Made by a program: the position numbers and the translations under genes. Shown here piece by piece: positions 1 to 8,324 of a DNA stretch of 64,000 bases. The first letter of the stretch is position 1. Every line of letters starts with the position of its first letter. The notes beneath the pieces were generated by a model, which saw only the letters and a list, made by a program, of their open reading frames with translations, searched no databases and was not told where the DNA came from. This stretch comes from JAGPCK01 sp964535575 (lineage in GTDB: Bacteria; Bacteroidota; Bacteroidia; UKL13-3), in assembly GCA_964535575.1 (NCBI GenBank), contig CAZHTC010000002.1, positions 1-64,000 on the forward strand, in the 5' to 3' direction.

Positions 1-121
1 TGTATCGGAAAGTAACCCGAATCTTTCTGTTTAGAATGTTTCTAATTTTCTGTCTTGGTTTGGTAATGTCATGTATTCCTATAAAATTTGAACTCACTAT
101 CACTGCTAAAACTAATCATTT

Positions 122-1000
122 ATGACGGGGGGCAACAGGGAAAATTCGGGGGAAAAGAATAGTCTTTTTCTTAAGGCTGTTTTTGAAAGTATGGATTCGT
201 TCTTCATTATGGTTGACGAACAATTGCGGGTACTTACCTTTAATAAATCAATGGCCGAAGGGTTGAAAAGGTTATATGGCCGGCAGGTGCAGGTTGGAGA
301 TTTTTACCTTGATTTTGTTTTTGAAGATAAACGGGAACGTGAAGAGAAAAAAATAAGACTGGCGTTGGCCGGGAGTGTTCTGCACGATGAACAAATTTAT
401 AATATACCGGAACAAAACCGGAATATATGGTTTGCCATTACGCATCATCCTGTTTATGATGAACAGGGAAAGATTTTGGGTGCGGCTGTTCACTACCGGG
501 ATATTGACCGTATTAAATCGGCCGAGCAAAAGGCTATTGAAAATGAACACCAGCTCAATTCGGTTTTAGACAGCATGTTTAATTCCTTTGCTTTTTTTAA
601 TAAGGACCTAACACTTATACGTTGCAGTCCGCGTTTTAAAAAGCAGATTGAGTTGTTTATGAACAAGGATTTTGAGTACTATCAGCCAATAGCGTTTTAT
701 TTACCCGAACAGGATAAGGAAAAGGTAATTGAACGGGCAAAAATGGCTTTGCAGGGAAAAGAAGTTGACGTGGAATGTACGTTTTATCACGAGTTGTTAG
801 GACGGGATGTGTGGGTAAAGCAGTTTTATCATCCGGTTTTCAGTTATGATAAACAATTACTCGGGGTAGCCTTTCATGGAATTAATATTGATGATCAAAA
901 CGTGCTGAACTTGAATTGCAGCGAAGTTATGACCGGCTCACCACAGTATTGCGCGCCAGTCACGATGCGGTATGGGAACTTGATTTTAATACGGGCATAG
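122..1000 (+). CDS. PAS-domain sensory protein, N-terminal part (frameshifted)
   Basis: Cytoplasmic sensory protein with no signal peptide or membrane helix. Two PAS-like modules are visible, about residues 16-115 and 143-255, each starting with the usual ESMDSFF / DSMFNSFAFF pattern and ending with an IDRIKSAE or GINIDD linker. The last 30 residues are not PAS-like and appear to be out-of-frame read-through. In the neighbouring frame, from about position 901, the text continues naturally as a third PAS module, so this and the next entry are most simply one gene interrupted by loss of one A in the run at 897-900. The ligand is unknown. Confident on the PAS family and fairly confident on the frameshift. 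Confidence 0.75.
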   Translation: MTGGNRENSGEKNSLFLKAVFESMDSFFIMVDEQLRVLTFNKSMAEGLKRLYGRQVQVGDFYLDFVFEDKREREEKKIRLALAGSVLHDEQIYNIPEQNRNIWFAITHHPVYDEQGKILGAAVHYRDIDRIKSAEQKAIENEHQLNSVLDSMFNSFAFFNKDLTLIRCSPRFKKQIELFMNKDFEYYQPIAFYLPEQDKEKVIERAKMALQGKEVDVECTFYHELLGRDVWVKQFYHPVFSYDKQLLGVAFHGINIDDQNVLNLNCSEVMTGSPQYCAPVTMRYGNLILIRA

Positions 1001-1557
1001 TTACCCGGAATGAAAATTTTACACTTTTGTTTGGATACGAACCCGAAGATCAAAATCAGCAATTCGACTGGTGGCAAAAACAGATTCACCCTGAGGATAA
1101 GGAGGCCATACTCGAAATATTTGAAGGCGCTATCAAAAACAAATTGCCGCAAATCAGTGCCGAGTATCGGTTCAGGTGTTTAAACGGAAACTACAAATAT
1201 GTGAGAGATAGTTTTTGTATTTTGTATAACGAAAACAACGAACCTTACCGTTTAATTGGTTCCATGCAGGATATTGACCGGCTCGAAAGCCAAAAGGATA
1301 CGTTGCAAAAACAGAATACCCTGCTCAAAGATTTTGCCTTTGTTCAATCGCACATGATTCGAAAACCAATAGCCAATATTGCGGGATTGTATGAATTATT
1401 AAATGCAAGTTTAAAAAATTACACCGATTCAGATATTGAGCTGAAAGCCTATCTCGAGCAAATGCATCAAAGTATTTTGGAACTGGACGGCATGGTGCAG
1501 CAGAGCATTGCTAAAATAAATGGGATGGATGAGCATTTTACGTCAGCCAATCAATGA
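916..1557 (+). CDS. PAS + DHp-like domain protein, C-terminal part of the preceding gene
   Basis: Third PAS module (residues about 8-122 of this reading frame, with the LFGYEPEDQ motif and the closing GSMQDIDRLESQKD) followed by a helical segment carrying SHMIRKPIANIAGL around residue 145-157. That segment resembles the H-box of histidine kinase dimerisation domains (SHxLRxPLANIxGL in Bacteroidota). No HATPase_c catalytic domain follows; the protein stops after the second DHp helix. It could be a phospho-acceptor without its own kinase, or a dimerisation module only. The listed start is a TTG inside what is probably the continuous gene 122-1557. The true joint is near 899, where adding one A gives an uninterrupted DDQKRAELELQRSYD reading. 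Confidence 0.65.
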   Translation: MQRSYDRLTTVLRASHDAVWELDFNTGIVTRNENFTLLFGYEPEDQNQQFDWWQKQIHPEDKEAILEIFEGAIKNKLPQISAEYRFRCLNGNYKYVRDSFCILYNENNEPYRLIGSMQDIDRLESQKDTLQKQNTLLKDFAFVQSHMIRKPIANIAGLYELLNASLKNYTDSDIELKAYLEQMHQSILELDGMVQQSIAKINGMDEHFTSANQ

Positions 1558-1562
1558 TGAAT

Positions 1563-1596
1563 AAAAAGACTCACAAATAATTTGAGGCTTTTTATT
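1563..1596 (+). terminator. Probable terminator after the PAS gene
   Basis: An imperfect stem (AAAAGaCTCA pairing with TTGAGgCTTTT) is followed by TTTATTTT directly after the stop codon at 1557. The position and T-rich tail fit an intrinsic terminator. Confidence 0.5.
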
Positions 1597-1608
1597 TTCA
1601 GGGTGTGG

Positions 1609-1872
1609 TTATTCGAAAATCAGTTTGCCGCTTTTTATAATTTTTCCTGCTGAAGTGAGCCGGTAAAAAAAATATTCCCGAAGGTAATTGATTACATAAA
1701 TGGCCCCTTCATTTCCCGAGATGAAAGGTGACTGAACCCGTTGCCAGGGGATGCCGGTATTTATGTCTTTTACAATGTTCCTGTTTGAGCTTTTGATTTG
1801 GGAATACTCAGGATAAGTACAACCATTATTGCCATTGTAATTTTTATGGGTTAAGCGCCAAAGACGAACTAA
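1609..1872 (-). pseudogene. C-terminal remnant of a probable secreted protein
   Basis: An open frame of 87 codons on the minus strand with no usable start; an in-frame stop lies at 1873-1875. The end of the translation, with YFFYRLTSAGKIIKSGKLIF just before the stop, resembles the final strands of type IX secretion (Por) C-terminal sorting domains, which commonly read GxYFYRL...GKxxKSGKLxxE. The upstream part (NIVKDINTGIPWQRVQ) is not recognised. A run of eight As on the plus strand at about 1665-1672 coincides with a neighbouring frame reading NQLPSGI, another sorting-domain-like string, so a frameshift is possible. It is best regarded as a decayed gene end; the family assignment is tentative. 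Confidence 0.35.
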
Positions 1873-1983
1873 TTAATCGGGTTACACGTCACATGAAATA
1901 CATATTTAAAGGAATGGGGTTGTTTTCTGTCACTCATCATTAGGCGTGTATCCGGCTATACTCACATTATGTACGGCTTAGGC

Positions 1984-2361
1984 TTACGAAATTTTCAGCA
2001 TCGCTTTCTTCTTTTTCCGACTGTTCTGAATTCCCCGTATAATGAGCAATACTACCGTGCTCAGCCATCCCAGCGGATAAGGAAGAATGGGTAATCCCCA
2101 AACCCATGAACGGCCGGTATCGCCCATAAAACCGCCTACAGATGAAATGGCAAAAAGGTAAATAACTCCTGTAACAATAAGTGCGCAAAAGAGCAGAAAT
2201 AAATTCCGGTGGCGGTCAGCGGCAAAGCGGGTAGCAACAGCCAGTGCGATAGAACCTGCGGCAATCAGCACCGATCCTTCCATCGGGTCGAGGGTACCTA
2301 AGAGCAGTACAGCTACTCCGGTTATGAAAATTGTTTTGGTCCATTTGGGTTGTGAGTTCAT
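1984..2361 (-). CDS. Small membrane protein of unknown function
   Basis: 125 residues with about four hydrophobic segments (roughly 10-30, 32-48, 52-72 and 92-110) and a basic C-terminus (NSRKKKKAML). This indicates an integral inner-membrane protein with positive residues likely cytoplasmic. No recognised motif and no operon partner; neighbours on both sides are separated by more than 250 bases. The start ATG at 2361 gives MNSQPKWTKTIF, a reasonable N-terminus. The downstream remnant at 1609-1872 is in the same orientation but seems unrelated. Confidence 0.6.
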   Translation of the reverse strand: MNSQPKWTKTIFITGVAVLLLGTLDPMEGSVLIAAGSIALAVATRFAADRHRNLFLLFCALIVTGVIYLFAISSVGGFMGDTGRSWVWGLPILPYPLGWLSTVVLLIIRGIQNSRKKKKAMLKIS

Positions 2362-2645
2362 GTTTGTTAAATTTTGATGAGCAAAACAACAAACAAAATA
2401 GAGATCAAAAAAAAGACTTTAAGCAAGGCTCCTGCCATGGCTGGCATTTTTTGCTACCGGAACGGGATGAATCCTGGAATCAGGTCATTTTTTTCATTTT
2501 TTGCCGACCTTCTCTATAAATTACGGATTTTTGCAACTATTTGTGGCCTCCATAGGAAGGATATGCATTATTTTTAAAATAGAATATCCTTACTGCCTCC
2601 ATTTTTAGTTCTGATTTGGGATTTGTATATTCAGTGATACTAACA

Positions 2646-3278
2646 CTATTGAACATTTTTCCAGGCGCAACCGGTAATTTTAAAATACGTTTTGTTTATC
2701 GGATTAACTTCTATTTTCATCCATCCGATTTTATGTATAGTTCCTTTCAGATAGTATCCCATATAGTATGGCGAACTGCCGTTAAAAAGTGTCCAGTAAC
2801 TGCTGGTTCCATAGTTATCCCATTTTGTTAAGGCTATTCCTTTAGAGTTACTATTTCTGGTTGTTGTGTACAGTTCATTAAAATAAGTTAATGAGTCGAT
2901 GCAGATGCCATCAGGTAAAAATACATTTTGATGTAGTGGCCATGTCAAAGGTCCATCGGGGGCCGCAAAAAAGTTAACGACTGCTGTGTCAAAAATTAAA
3001 TATTCATGTTCATGCGTGCCGTACTTGGGATTAGGTGAACCCCATATCTCACTGTATAGGTAAGCATCTCCAATGGAGTCTCCATTTAAATCGATGCCAT
3101 CATAAGATCGGCTATTATCAATGGACAGAGCTTTATATGTAATCCCCTGTCCGTTGGTTTGCCCGGCATGCAACAAAGAAGCAGGCGGCTCAATGAAAAG
3201 AATTGTGCTTTCAGTTGTTTCTTTTTTGCAAGAGGCTAAAAAAATTCCTGCAAGAAGGATTATGTACAGGATACGCAT
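2646..3278 (-). CDS. Putative lipoprotein
   Basis: 210 residues. The N-terminus MRILYIILLAGIFLASCKK is a lipoprotein signal peptide with lipobox LASC (Cys17), so the mature protein should be lipid-anchored in the envelope, possibly outer-membrane exposed. The mature part is rich in Tyr, Trp, Asn and Gly and looks beta-structured. The segment DGIDLNGDSIGDAYLY resembles a calcium-binding repeat (DxDxDG-like), which is only suggestive. No family is recognised. It stands alone, separated from the HEAT gene by about 100 bases. Confidence 0.65.
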   Translation of the reverse strand: MRILYIILLAGIFLASCKKETTESTILFIEPPASLLHAGQTNGQGITYKALSIDNSRSYDGIDLNGDSIGDAYLYSEIWGSPNPKYGTHEHEYLIFDTAVVNFFAAPDGPLTWPLHQNVFLPDGICIDSLTYFNELYTTTRNSNSKGIALTKWDNYGTSSYWTLFNGSSPYYMGYYLKGTIHKIGWMKIEVNPINKTYFKITGCAWKNVQ

Positions 3279-3379
3279 AGCTTGAATGAATTTTTAATTT
3301 AATCGAATTTAAGGACAGTTTTTTAAAAATGCAACAGGTAATCCGGTTCAAACCGTGCAAATTGTACTTGATCAGGTTA

Positions 3380-4138
3380 TCATGTTGAATGTTCTTCAAT
3401 GTACTTCAGGGCTTCCACCTGCGAGAGTACAGCAAAATTCCGGTAGCGGTGATGTACATCGATGATTTCTTCCAGCGCATCGGCCACCAGTTGTTTGTTT
3501 TCCCAATGGTTCAGGTGGGCAATCACGGTCTTTAAACAACCCTTTTTGTAGGCAATTTGCCCCAGCACATGCACTAAGGTATTCCTTACCCTGGCGGTTG
3601 TGTCGTATTGAAGTTCTTTCAGCAAAGGCAAAATATCCTGCGGGTATTTTCGTCCGCGAAGTTCAATGCCATGACAAATTTCCCTTCGTATTTCTTTGTC
3701 GGGGTGATGCAAATACCCTTTGGCCCATTGCAAAACCGGTTTGGGATTTACTTCTCCTGCTTTTTTAATGGAGCCAATCACGGCATTGCGGGGCGCATGG
3801 TGTGCGTCAAACAATCCGGTATCAAAAAAAGGGTGCACGGCTTCAAAATCTTTTTTGGCAATTTCTCCTGCGGCATTGATCACGGTTTGACGTACGTAAA
3901 AATCATCGTGGGTTAGGAGTGTTTTTAACTGTTTCAGAATGGCCGACTGCAGATCCGGTTCATTTAGGTACAATCGCCCGGTACACAGGTAAGCTGTTTT
4001 GCGGATGTAGGTGTCTCCATCACTAAAGTATAACAGCACCCGGCCCGATTTCTTTTTTTCAAAATCTGCACGCAGTTGTTGGTTCATCTGCTCCACCACT
4101 TTTTCGCGTTCGGGTTTGCTCAGGTCGTAAAAAGGCAT
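3380..4138 (-). CDS. HEAT-repeat protein
   Basis: 252 residues, cytoplasmic, built of repeating antiparallel helix pairs typical of HEAT / PBS-lyase-like repeats: motifs such as DPDVRxxA-like DDFYVRQTVINAAGEIAK, HPDKEIRREICHGIELRG and DTTARVRNTLVHVLGQIA recur about every 35-40 residues. Such solenoids bind protein or nucleic acid; no catalytic residues can be pointed to. Proteins of this size are often annotated as HEAT domain or DNA-alkylation-repair-like, but no alkylpurine pocket residues are identified here. A TAACTTTG promoter element ends only four bases before the ATG, supporting this start and a nearly leaderless transcript. Confidence 0.7.
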   Translation of the reverse strand: MPFYDLSKPEREKVVEQMNQQLRADFEKKKSGRVLLYFSDGDTYIRKTAYLCTGRLYLNEPDLQSAILKQLKTLLTHDDFYVRQTVINAAGEIAKKDFEAVHPFFDTGLFDAHHAPRNAVIGSIKKAGEVNPKPVLQWAKGYLHHPDKEIRREICHGIELRGRKYPQDILPLLKELQYDTTARVRNTLVHVLGQIAYKKGCLKTVIAHLNHWENKQLVADALEEIIDVHHRYRNFAVLSQVEALKYIEEHST

Positions 4139-4142
4139 AAAG

Positions 4143-4150
4143 CAAAGTTA
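4143..4150 (-). promoter_or_regulatory. TAnnTTTG promoter element for the HEAT-repeat gene
   Basis: TAACTTTG on the minus strand, matching the Bacteroidota -7 consensus TAnnTTTG, four bases before the start codon at 4138. Confidence 0.5.
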
Positions 4151-4220
4151 GTGAATCAGCATCAGAACGTTTTATTTGGGATATTATTGACAAGGGAACG
4201 AGCCTCGCACCAATAGGAAG

Positions 4221-4706
4221 TCACGTGCTGAGATCAGTTAAAAATTTGCGGTACGTAGGTTCTTTGTGCAATTGAAATCCGTCTTTTATATACACGGGTT
4301 CACCTTCTTTGGTGGCGTGCAATTCAAAAAATGTAATACCCATTTGTCTCCCGGATTCAATCAGTTTTTTAAGTATCTGGGTGGCAATTCCCATCCTGCG
4401 GTATTTGGGTGCCGTATACATATTCATGATATAGGCCGACCTGCCATCTGGCACTCTAAAGCTACCCGGACGCTGCATAATAACCATCCCACCAACACCT
4501 GCCAGTTCATCATCCATTTTTGCTAGCCAGCATTGATACGATTCGTTGCGGATTGACTGCTCAAAATAATTTTGTAGTTCGGCTCTCAGTTTCAGCTCTG
4601 CTTGTTTACCCTGACTGCCCCAGTATTCGGTCAAAAATTCAACCCGCGAATCTACCAGCAGTTGAATATCATTTAATGTGGCTTTGTAGAAATCAATTGT
4701 ACTCAT
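4221..4706 (-). CDS. GNAT-family N-acetyltransferase
   Basis: 161 residues, single GNAT domain. The acetyl-CoA pyrophosphate-binding motif A is seen as YRRMGIATQILKKLIES around residues 102-118 (R/Q-x-x-G-x-G/A pattern), preceded by the beta-strand region AYIMNMYTAPKY. The C-terminal strand ITFFELHATKEGEPVYIKDGF is typical of the family. It transfers an acetyl group from acetyl-CoA to an amine acceptor; the substrate cannot be inferred. It is separated from the HEAT gene by about 80 bases and is probably transcribed on its own. Confidence 0.8.
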   Translation of the reverse strand: MSTIDFYKATLNDIQLLVDSRVEFLTEYWGSQGKQAELKLRAELQNYFEQSIRNESYQCWLAKMDDELAGVGGMVIMQRPGSFRVPDGRSAYIMNMYTAPKYRRMGIATQILKKLIESGRQMGITFFELHATKEGEPVYIKDGFQLHKEPTYRKFLTDLST

Positions 4707-4856
4707 TTTTAATACGTAAATGGATGGATTAACTCAAAAGTACTGTTGCAGGACGAGAATTCAAAAAGAGGCAGTGTTTGAGAAATAAATGAAGGCAGGA
4801 TGCCTTATGATAGATGACACGAGGCAGGAGCCTCGCGCTAACGGGATAAAACAAAT

Positions 4857-4947
4857 CGTCATGGCGAGGAACGAAGCGATCTCCCCGTTGTGAGCACAGG
4901 ACTCCATTCATGGAGATTGTTTCGGTCGTGCCTCCCTCACAAAGACG
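4857..4947. repeat. Palindromic intergenic repeat (CGTCATnGCGAGG type)
   Basis: The left arm CGTCATGGCGAGGAACGAAG and the right arm, ending in CTCACAAAGACG, form a long imperfect inverted repeat around a central GATCTCC...GGAGATTG stem. A related element lies at 10636-10710. No open frame of note. The form fits small mobile palindromic repeats (REP/MITE-like) seen in many Bacteroidota genomes. Confidence 0.7.
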
Positions 4948-4978
4948 TTACGCTGGTAAGGCTTACAATTTATCGTGT

Positions 4979-4999
4979 CGTCAGATGCTACATCTGACG
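4979..4999. repeat. Perfect 9-bp hairpin downstream of the nuo operon
   Basis: CGTCAGATG-cta-CATCTGACG is a perfect inverted repeat ending five bases past the last gene of the nuo operon (which stops at 5004 on the minus strand). There is no strong T-tract, so it may be a palindromic repeat or an RNA 3'-end stabilising hairpin rather than a classical terminator. Confidence 0.55.
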
Positions 5000-5003
5000 A
5001 GCA

Positions 5004-5381
5004 TTACTTTCCCCAATACCAAAAATCTTCTTTAGTAGCAGTATCTTTTTGATTCCAGTAGGCTGTGGTTACTACTTCGCCTTTGGGTGTTTTCAATTCG
5101 CGGTTAAATACCGCATTGATGGGAGAGAAGGTTACATCGGTTACACCCACAGTAAAAGTTTCAGGTGCGGGTGGGGCTTCCGCAGGTGTTTCTCCTTCGG
5201 CTACCGCTACAGGTTTGGCAGCAGCTTTTGGAGGAGGGCTTTTTACCACCACCACCTCAAATTTATTAAACTCAAGCAGCTGTTTTAAAAAATCAACCCG
5301 TTGCTGCGAACAGTTTTTTTCTACAATGGCGCATTTTACATCGCCTAAATCTTCAAACGTATGATTGGGATTGAGTGCCAT
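5004..5381 (-). CDS. Conserved small protein at the end of the nuo operon
   Basis: 125 residues, soluble. The N-terminal half (about 1-48) has alternating strands and helices (CAIVEKNCSQQRVDFLKQLL), the middle (about 50-75) is a Pro/Ala-rich linker, and the C-terminal half (ETFTVGVTDVTFSPINAV...YWNQKD) looks beta-structured and ends in FWYWGK. It starts only three bases after the nuoN stop, so it is almost certainly co-transcribed with complex I and may be an accessory or assembly factor. That role is inferred from position only; no characterised family is recognised. Confidence 0.6.
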   Translation of the reverse strand: MALNPNHTFEDLGDVKCAIVEKNCSQQRVDFLKQLLEFNKFEVVVVKSPPPKAAAKPVAVAEGETPAEAPPAPETFTVGVTDVTFSPINAVFNRELKTPKGEVVTTAYWNQKDTATKEDFWYWGK

Positions 5382-5384
5382 AAA

Positions 5385-6794
5385 TTAATTAGCTGCCAGT
5401 TGGTAAATATGTTCAAAAAATCCGCCTGCAAATCCGGTTCCTATCACACCCAGCATACAAATAAGCAGGGCTAATCTTACAGATAAACTTCCTTTAAGCA
5501 CCTCTACCGGTTGCTGGTTTTCGTCCATAAACACGGCTTTTACCACCCGCAGGTAATAGTACAACGATATCACCATGTTGAGGGCAGCAATGGTAATGAG
5601 CAAATAATTTCCTTTAGAGGCACCGGCTGTAACCAAAAACATTTTCCCGAAAAAACCTGCCGTAGGCGGAATGCCTCCCAATGAAAACAGCGAAAGTGCA
5701 AGCACCCAACTCATCAAAGGATTGGTTTTGTAAAAACCTTTATAGTCGCTGATATTTTCTTTTCCGGTTTGAGCAGATACCAATGCAATCACGCCAAACG
5801 CCCCCAGATTGGAGAAAATATACACTACCAGAAAATAGATGGCAGCCGAGGCACCGGTGGTAGTACCCGATGAAATGCCCAGTAAAATAAATCCAACCTG
5901 CGAGATGGATGAAAATGCGAGAAAACGTTTGATATTATCCTGCCTGATGGCAAAAATATTTCCGAGGGTAATGGTGAGGATGATGGTAACAAACAACAGA
6001 TGGTACCACAGTTCGTTTATTTGCGTGAATAAGGGTGCCAGTGACGAAAGCGTTACAAATACCATGGCTGCTTTGGAGATAACCGAAAGATAGGAGGTAA
6101 CCGCCACAGGCGAACCTTCGTACACATCGGCTGTCCACAGGTGAAAAGGTACCGCTGAAAGTTTGAAAGCAAATCCGCTAAACACCAGCAGCAGGGCAAA
6201 CACCTGCAATGGGCTTCCGGTAACAAGTGAAACTATTTCCTGAAAATTGAGGGTACCGGTGGTGCCGTATAAAAACGAAATACCAAACAACATAAGTGAT
6301 GAAGCAAAGGCAGAAGATAAAATCATTTTTACAGCAGCTTCGGATGACTTGATTTTATCGAGATCAAAATTGGCCATTGCTGCCAGCGGAATAGAAGACA
6401 ACTCAAGTCCCAGATAAAACATGAGCAGGTTATTGCTTGAAATCATAAAGAACATACCTAGCAGGGTACTTAACAAAAGCATAAAAAATTCGAGCAGGTG
6501 TTTGTGCGATTTTAAATAATCGTAGGCCTGTAGCGAAATAATGAGCGTGCCTAAATTAAGTACCGATTTTTCCATTACACGAAGGGAGTTTGTAGCAAAC
6601 ATGCCGTTGAATAACTCCCCGTTTTGATTCAGTACAAAGCCCAACAAAAAGTTGAGAAGCAACAGTAGGTTAATCAGGTTTAGTAAGGTGCCGTTATCTT
6701 TAATGCCATCCCATATTTTAAGGAACAACAAAATAAAAAGGATAAGGGTAACACCCATTTCCTGTTTCATCAATATCAAAAATTCGCTGCTCAT
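5385..6794 (-). CDS. nuoN: NADH-quinone oxidoreductase subunit N
   Basis: 469 residues, about 13-14 membrane helices, an antiporter-like proton-pumping subunit of complex I. The diagnostic region VPFHLWTADVYEGSPVAVTS with following ISKAAMV matches the NuoN/M/L proton-channel family; length is normal for NuoN (about 460-485). It lies four bases after nuoM and three before the next gene, so it is part of one long transcript. It pumps protons across the inner membrane, coupled to quinone reduction in the peripheral arm. Confidence 0.95.
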   Translation of the reverse strand: MSSEFLILMKQEMGVTLILFILLFLKIWDGIKDNGTLLNLINLLLLLNFLLGFVLNQNGELFNGMFATNSLRVMEKSVLNLGTLIISLQAYDYLKSHKHLLEFFMLLLSTLLGMFFMISSNNLLMFYLGLELSSIPLAAMANFDLDKIKSSEAAVKMILSSAFASSLMLFGISFLYGTTGTLNFQEIVSLVTGSPLQVFALLLVFSGFAFKLSAVPFHLWTADVYEGSPVAVTSYLSVISKAAMVFVTLSSLAPLFTQINELWYHLLFVTIILTITLGNIFAIRQDNIKRFLAFSSISQVGFILLGISSGTTTGASAAIYFLVVYIFSNLGAFGVIALVSAQTGKENISDYKGFYKTNPLMSWVLALSLFSLGGIPPTAGFFGKMFLVTAGASKGNYLLITIAALNMVISLYYYLRVVKAVFMDENQQPVEVLKGSLSVRLALLICMLGVIGTGFAGGFFEHIYQLAAN

Positions 6795-6798
6795 TTTT

Positions 6799-8307
6799 TT
6801 AATTTCCGGTTATTCCGCGTGCAATATGATCCATGATATACTGCGTATCGGGTTCTACTAAATTTATCAGCCAAAATGGGGCAATACCAATGGCCAGTAT
6901 TCCCAGTGTTAATGCAATTGATGCAACTTTTTCATTCCAGGTGGCGTCAGACAAATGCAGGTAATGTTCGTTGGTAATGGGTCCCATCATGGCTTTACCT
7001 GCTGCGCGTAAAATGTACACAGCCGTTACTACAATAGAAGCACAGGAAAGAATGGTGGCAATGCGGTGGTAGGCATCAGGTCGTTGCCAGGCTCCCATAA
7101 AAATGGTCATTTCCGAAACAAAACCACTAAGCCCGGGCAGACCCAGTGAGCATAAACCGGAAATGATATAAATGGTAGCCAGGAAAGGTATGGTTTTTAA
7201 CAGGCCTCCCAGCTTTTCTACTTCGCGGGTATGGGTACGTTCGTAAATCATGCCAATGGCACCGAAGAAAAGGGCCGTCATCACTCCGTGCGACACCATC
7301 TGCATCACCGCACCAATAATGGCGGTTTTGGTGAGCATGCCAATCCCGAGTAAAATAAATCCACAGTGGCTTACTGATGAATAGGCATTGATGTACTTTA
7401 AATCTTTTTGCATAAGTGTGGCAAATGCTCCGTACACAATGGCAATGGTAGCGAGTAAAACAATGATACCCGAATAATGTTCTGCCGCCTGCGGCATCAG
7501 GTAAGTGGCCACACGCAAACATCCGTAACCACCCAGCTTCATGGAAATACCTGCAAGAAACATGGAACCTGCAGTAGGTGCCGAAGAGTGCCCGTCAGGT
7601 ACCCAGGTGTGAAATGGAAACAGGGCGGTGAACACTCCGAAACCAATAAACAGAAACGGAAATATAAACAGTTGCGTATTGTAGGGAATTTGCTGTGCCG
7701 CTATTTTTAATAAATCAAATGTGTGTGCTCCGTTGCCTTCATCGCTGTTAAAATAAGTGGCCAGTATACCTACCATCACCAAAGCCGATCCGCCCATAAG
7801 CATCAGCGCCAGTTTCATGGCACTGTATTCTTTTTTTCCGCTTCCCCATATACCAATCAATAAGAATTTAGGAATCACGGCTACTTCAAGAAAGAAAAAC
7901 ATGGTGAATAAATCGAGCGAAATAAAAAATCCGTACGCACCCATGCTTAGCATGAGCAGTAGGAAGAAAAACTCTTTGGTAAGTGTTTCCACTTTCCACG
8001 AAATAAGAATGCCGGCAACTACTACAAAAGCCGTCATCATCATCATCACCAGCGATATGCCGTCAATGCCAACATAGTACTCTATATTGAGTGGAGCAAA
8101 CCATGAGCAACGCGATTCAAACAACATTTGTGCAGTGTTTCCCGCAGCCCTTTCGCTATAGTACGATTTCATTACCACCGAAACCAGCACCAGTTGAATC
8201 ACCGAACCAATTAAGGAGGCCCACTTAATTTGAGTGGTTGTTTTACAAAACAACACAACCAGAGCCGAAAGCAGCGGGATAAGAATAAGTATGGATAAAT
8301 TGGTCAT
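6799..8307 (-). CDS. nuoM: NADH-quinone oxidoreductase subunit M
   Basis: 502 residues, 14-helix antiporter-like subunit. The family signature is clear: LFPFHTWVPDGHSSAPTAGS followed by FLAGISMKLGGYG, with a conserved Lys in the channel. The length matches NuoM. It sits between nuoL (gap 17 bases) and nuoN (gap 4 bases), the standard order. It is one of the three proton-translocating modules of the membrane arm. Confidence 0.96.
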   Translation of the reverse strand: MTNLSILILIPLLSALVVLFCKTTTQIKWASLIGSVIQLVLVSVVMKSYYSERAAGNTAQMLFESRCSWFAPLNIEYYVGIDGISLVMMMMTAFVVVAGILISWKVETLTKEFFFLLLMLSMGAYGFFISLDLFTMFFFLEVAVIPKFLLIGIWGSGKKEYSAMKLALMLMGGSALVMVGILATYFNSDEGNGAHTFDLLKIAAQQIPYNTQLFIFPFLFIGFGVFTALFPFHTWVPDGHSSAPTAGSMFLAGISMKLGGYGCLRVATYLMPQAAEHYSGIIVLLATIAIVYGAFATLMQKDLKYINAYSSVSHCGFILLGIGMLTKTAIIGAVMQMVSHGVMTALFFGAIGMIYERTHTREVEKLGGLLKTIPFLATIYIISGLCSLGLPGLSGFVSEMTIFMGAWQRPDAYHRIATILSCASIVVTAVYILRAAGKAMMGPITNEHYLHLSDATWNEKVASIALTLGILAIGIAPFWLINLVEPDTQYIMDHIARGITGN

Positions 8308-8324
8308 GCGTTGTCAAAAAATAA

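Noticed and set aside
4729..4911. Minus-strand frame across the palindromic repeat near 4857
   Set aside because: No start context or family; coding would consist mostly of repeat sequence.
7127..7522. 131-residue minus-strand frame inside nuoM
   Set aside because: Lies in another frame of a clear nuoM gene, is His/Cys-rich in a way typical of shadow frames and has no family signs.
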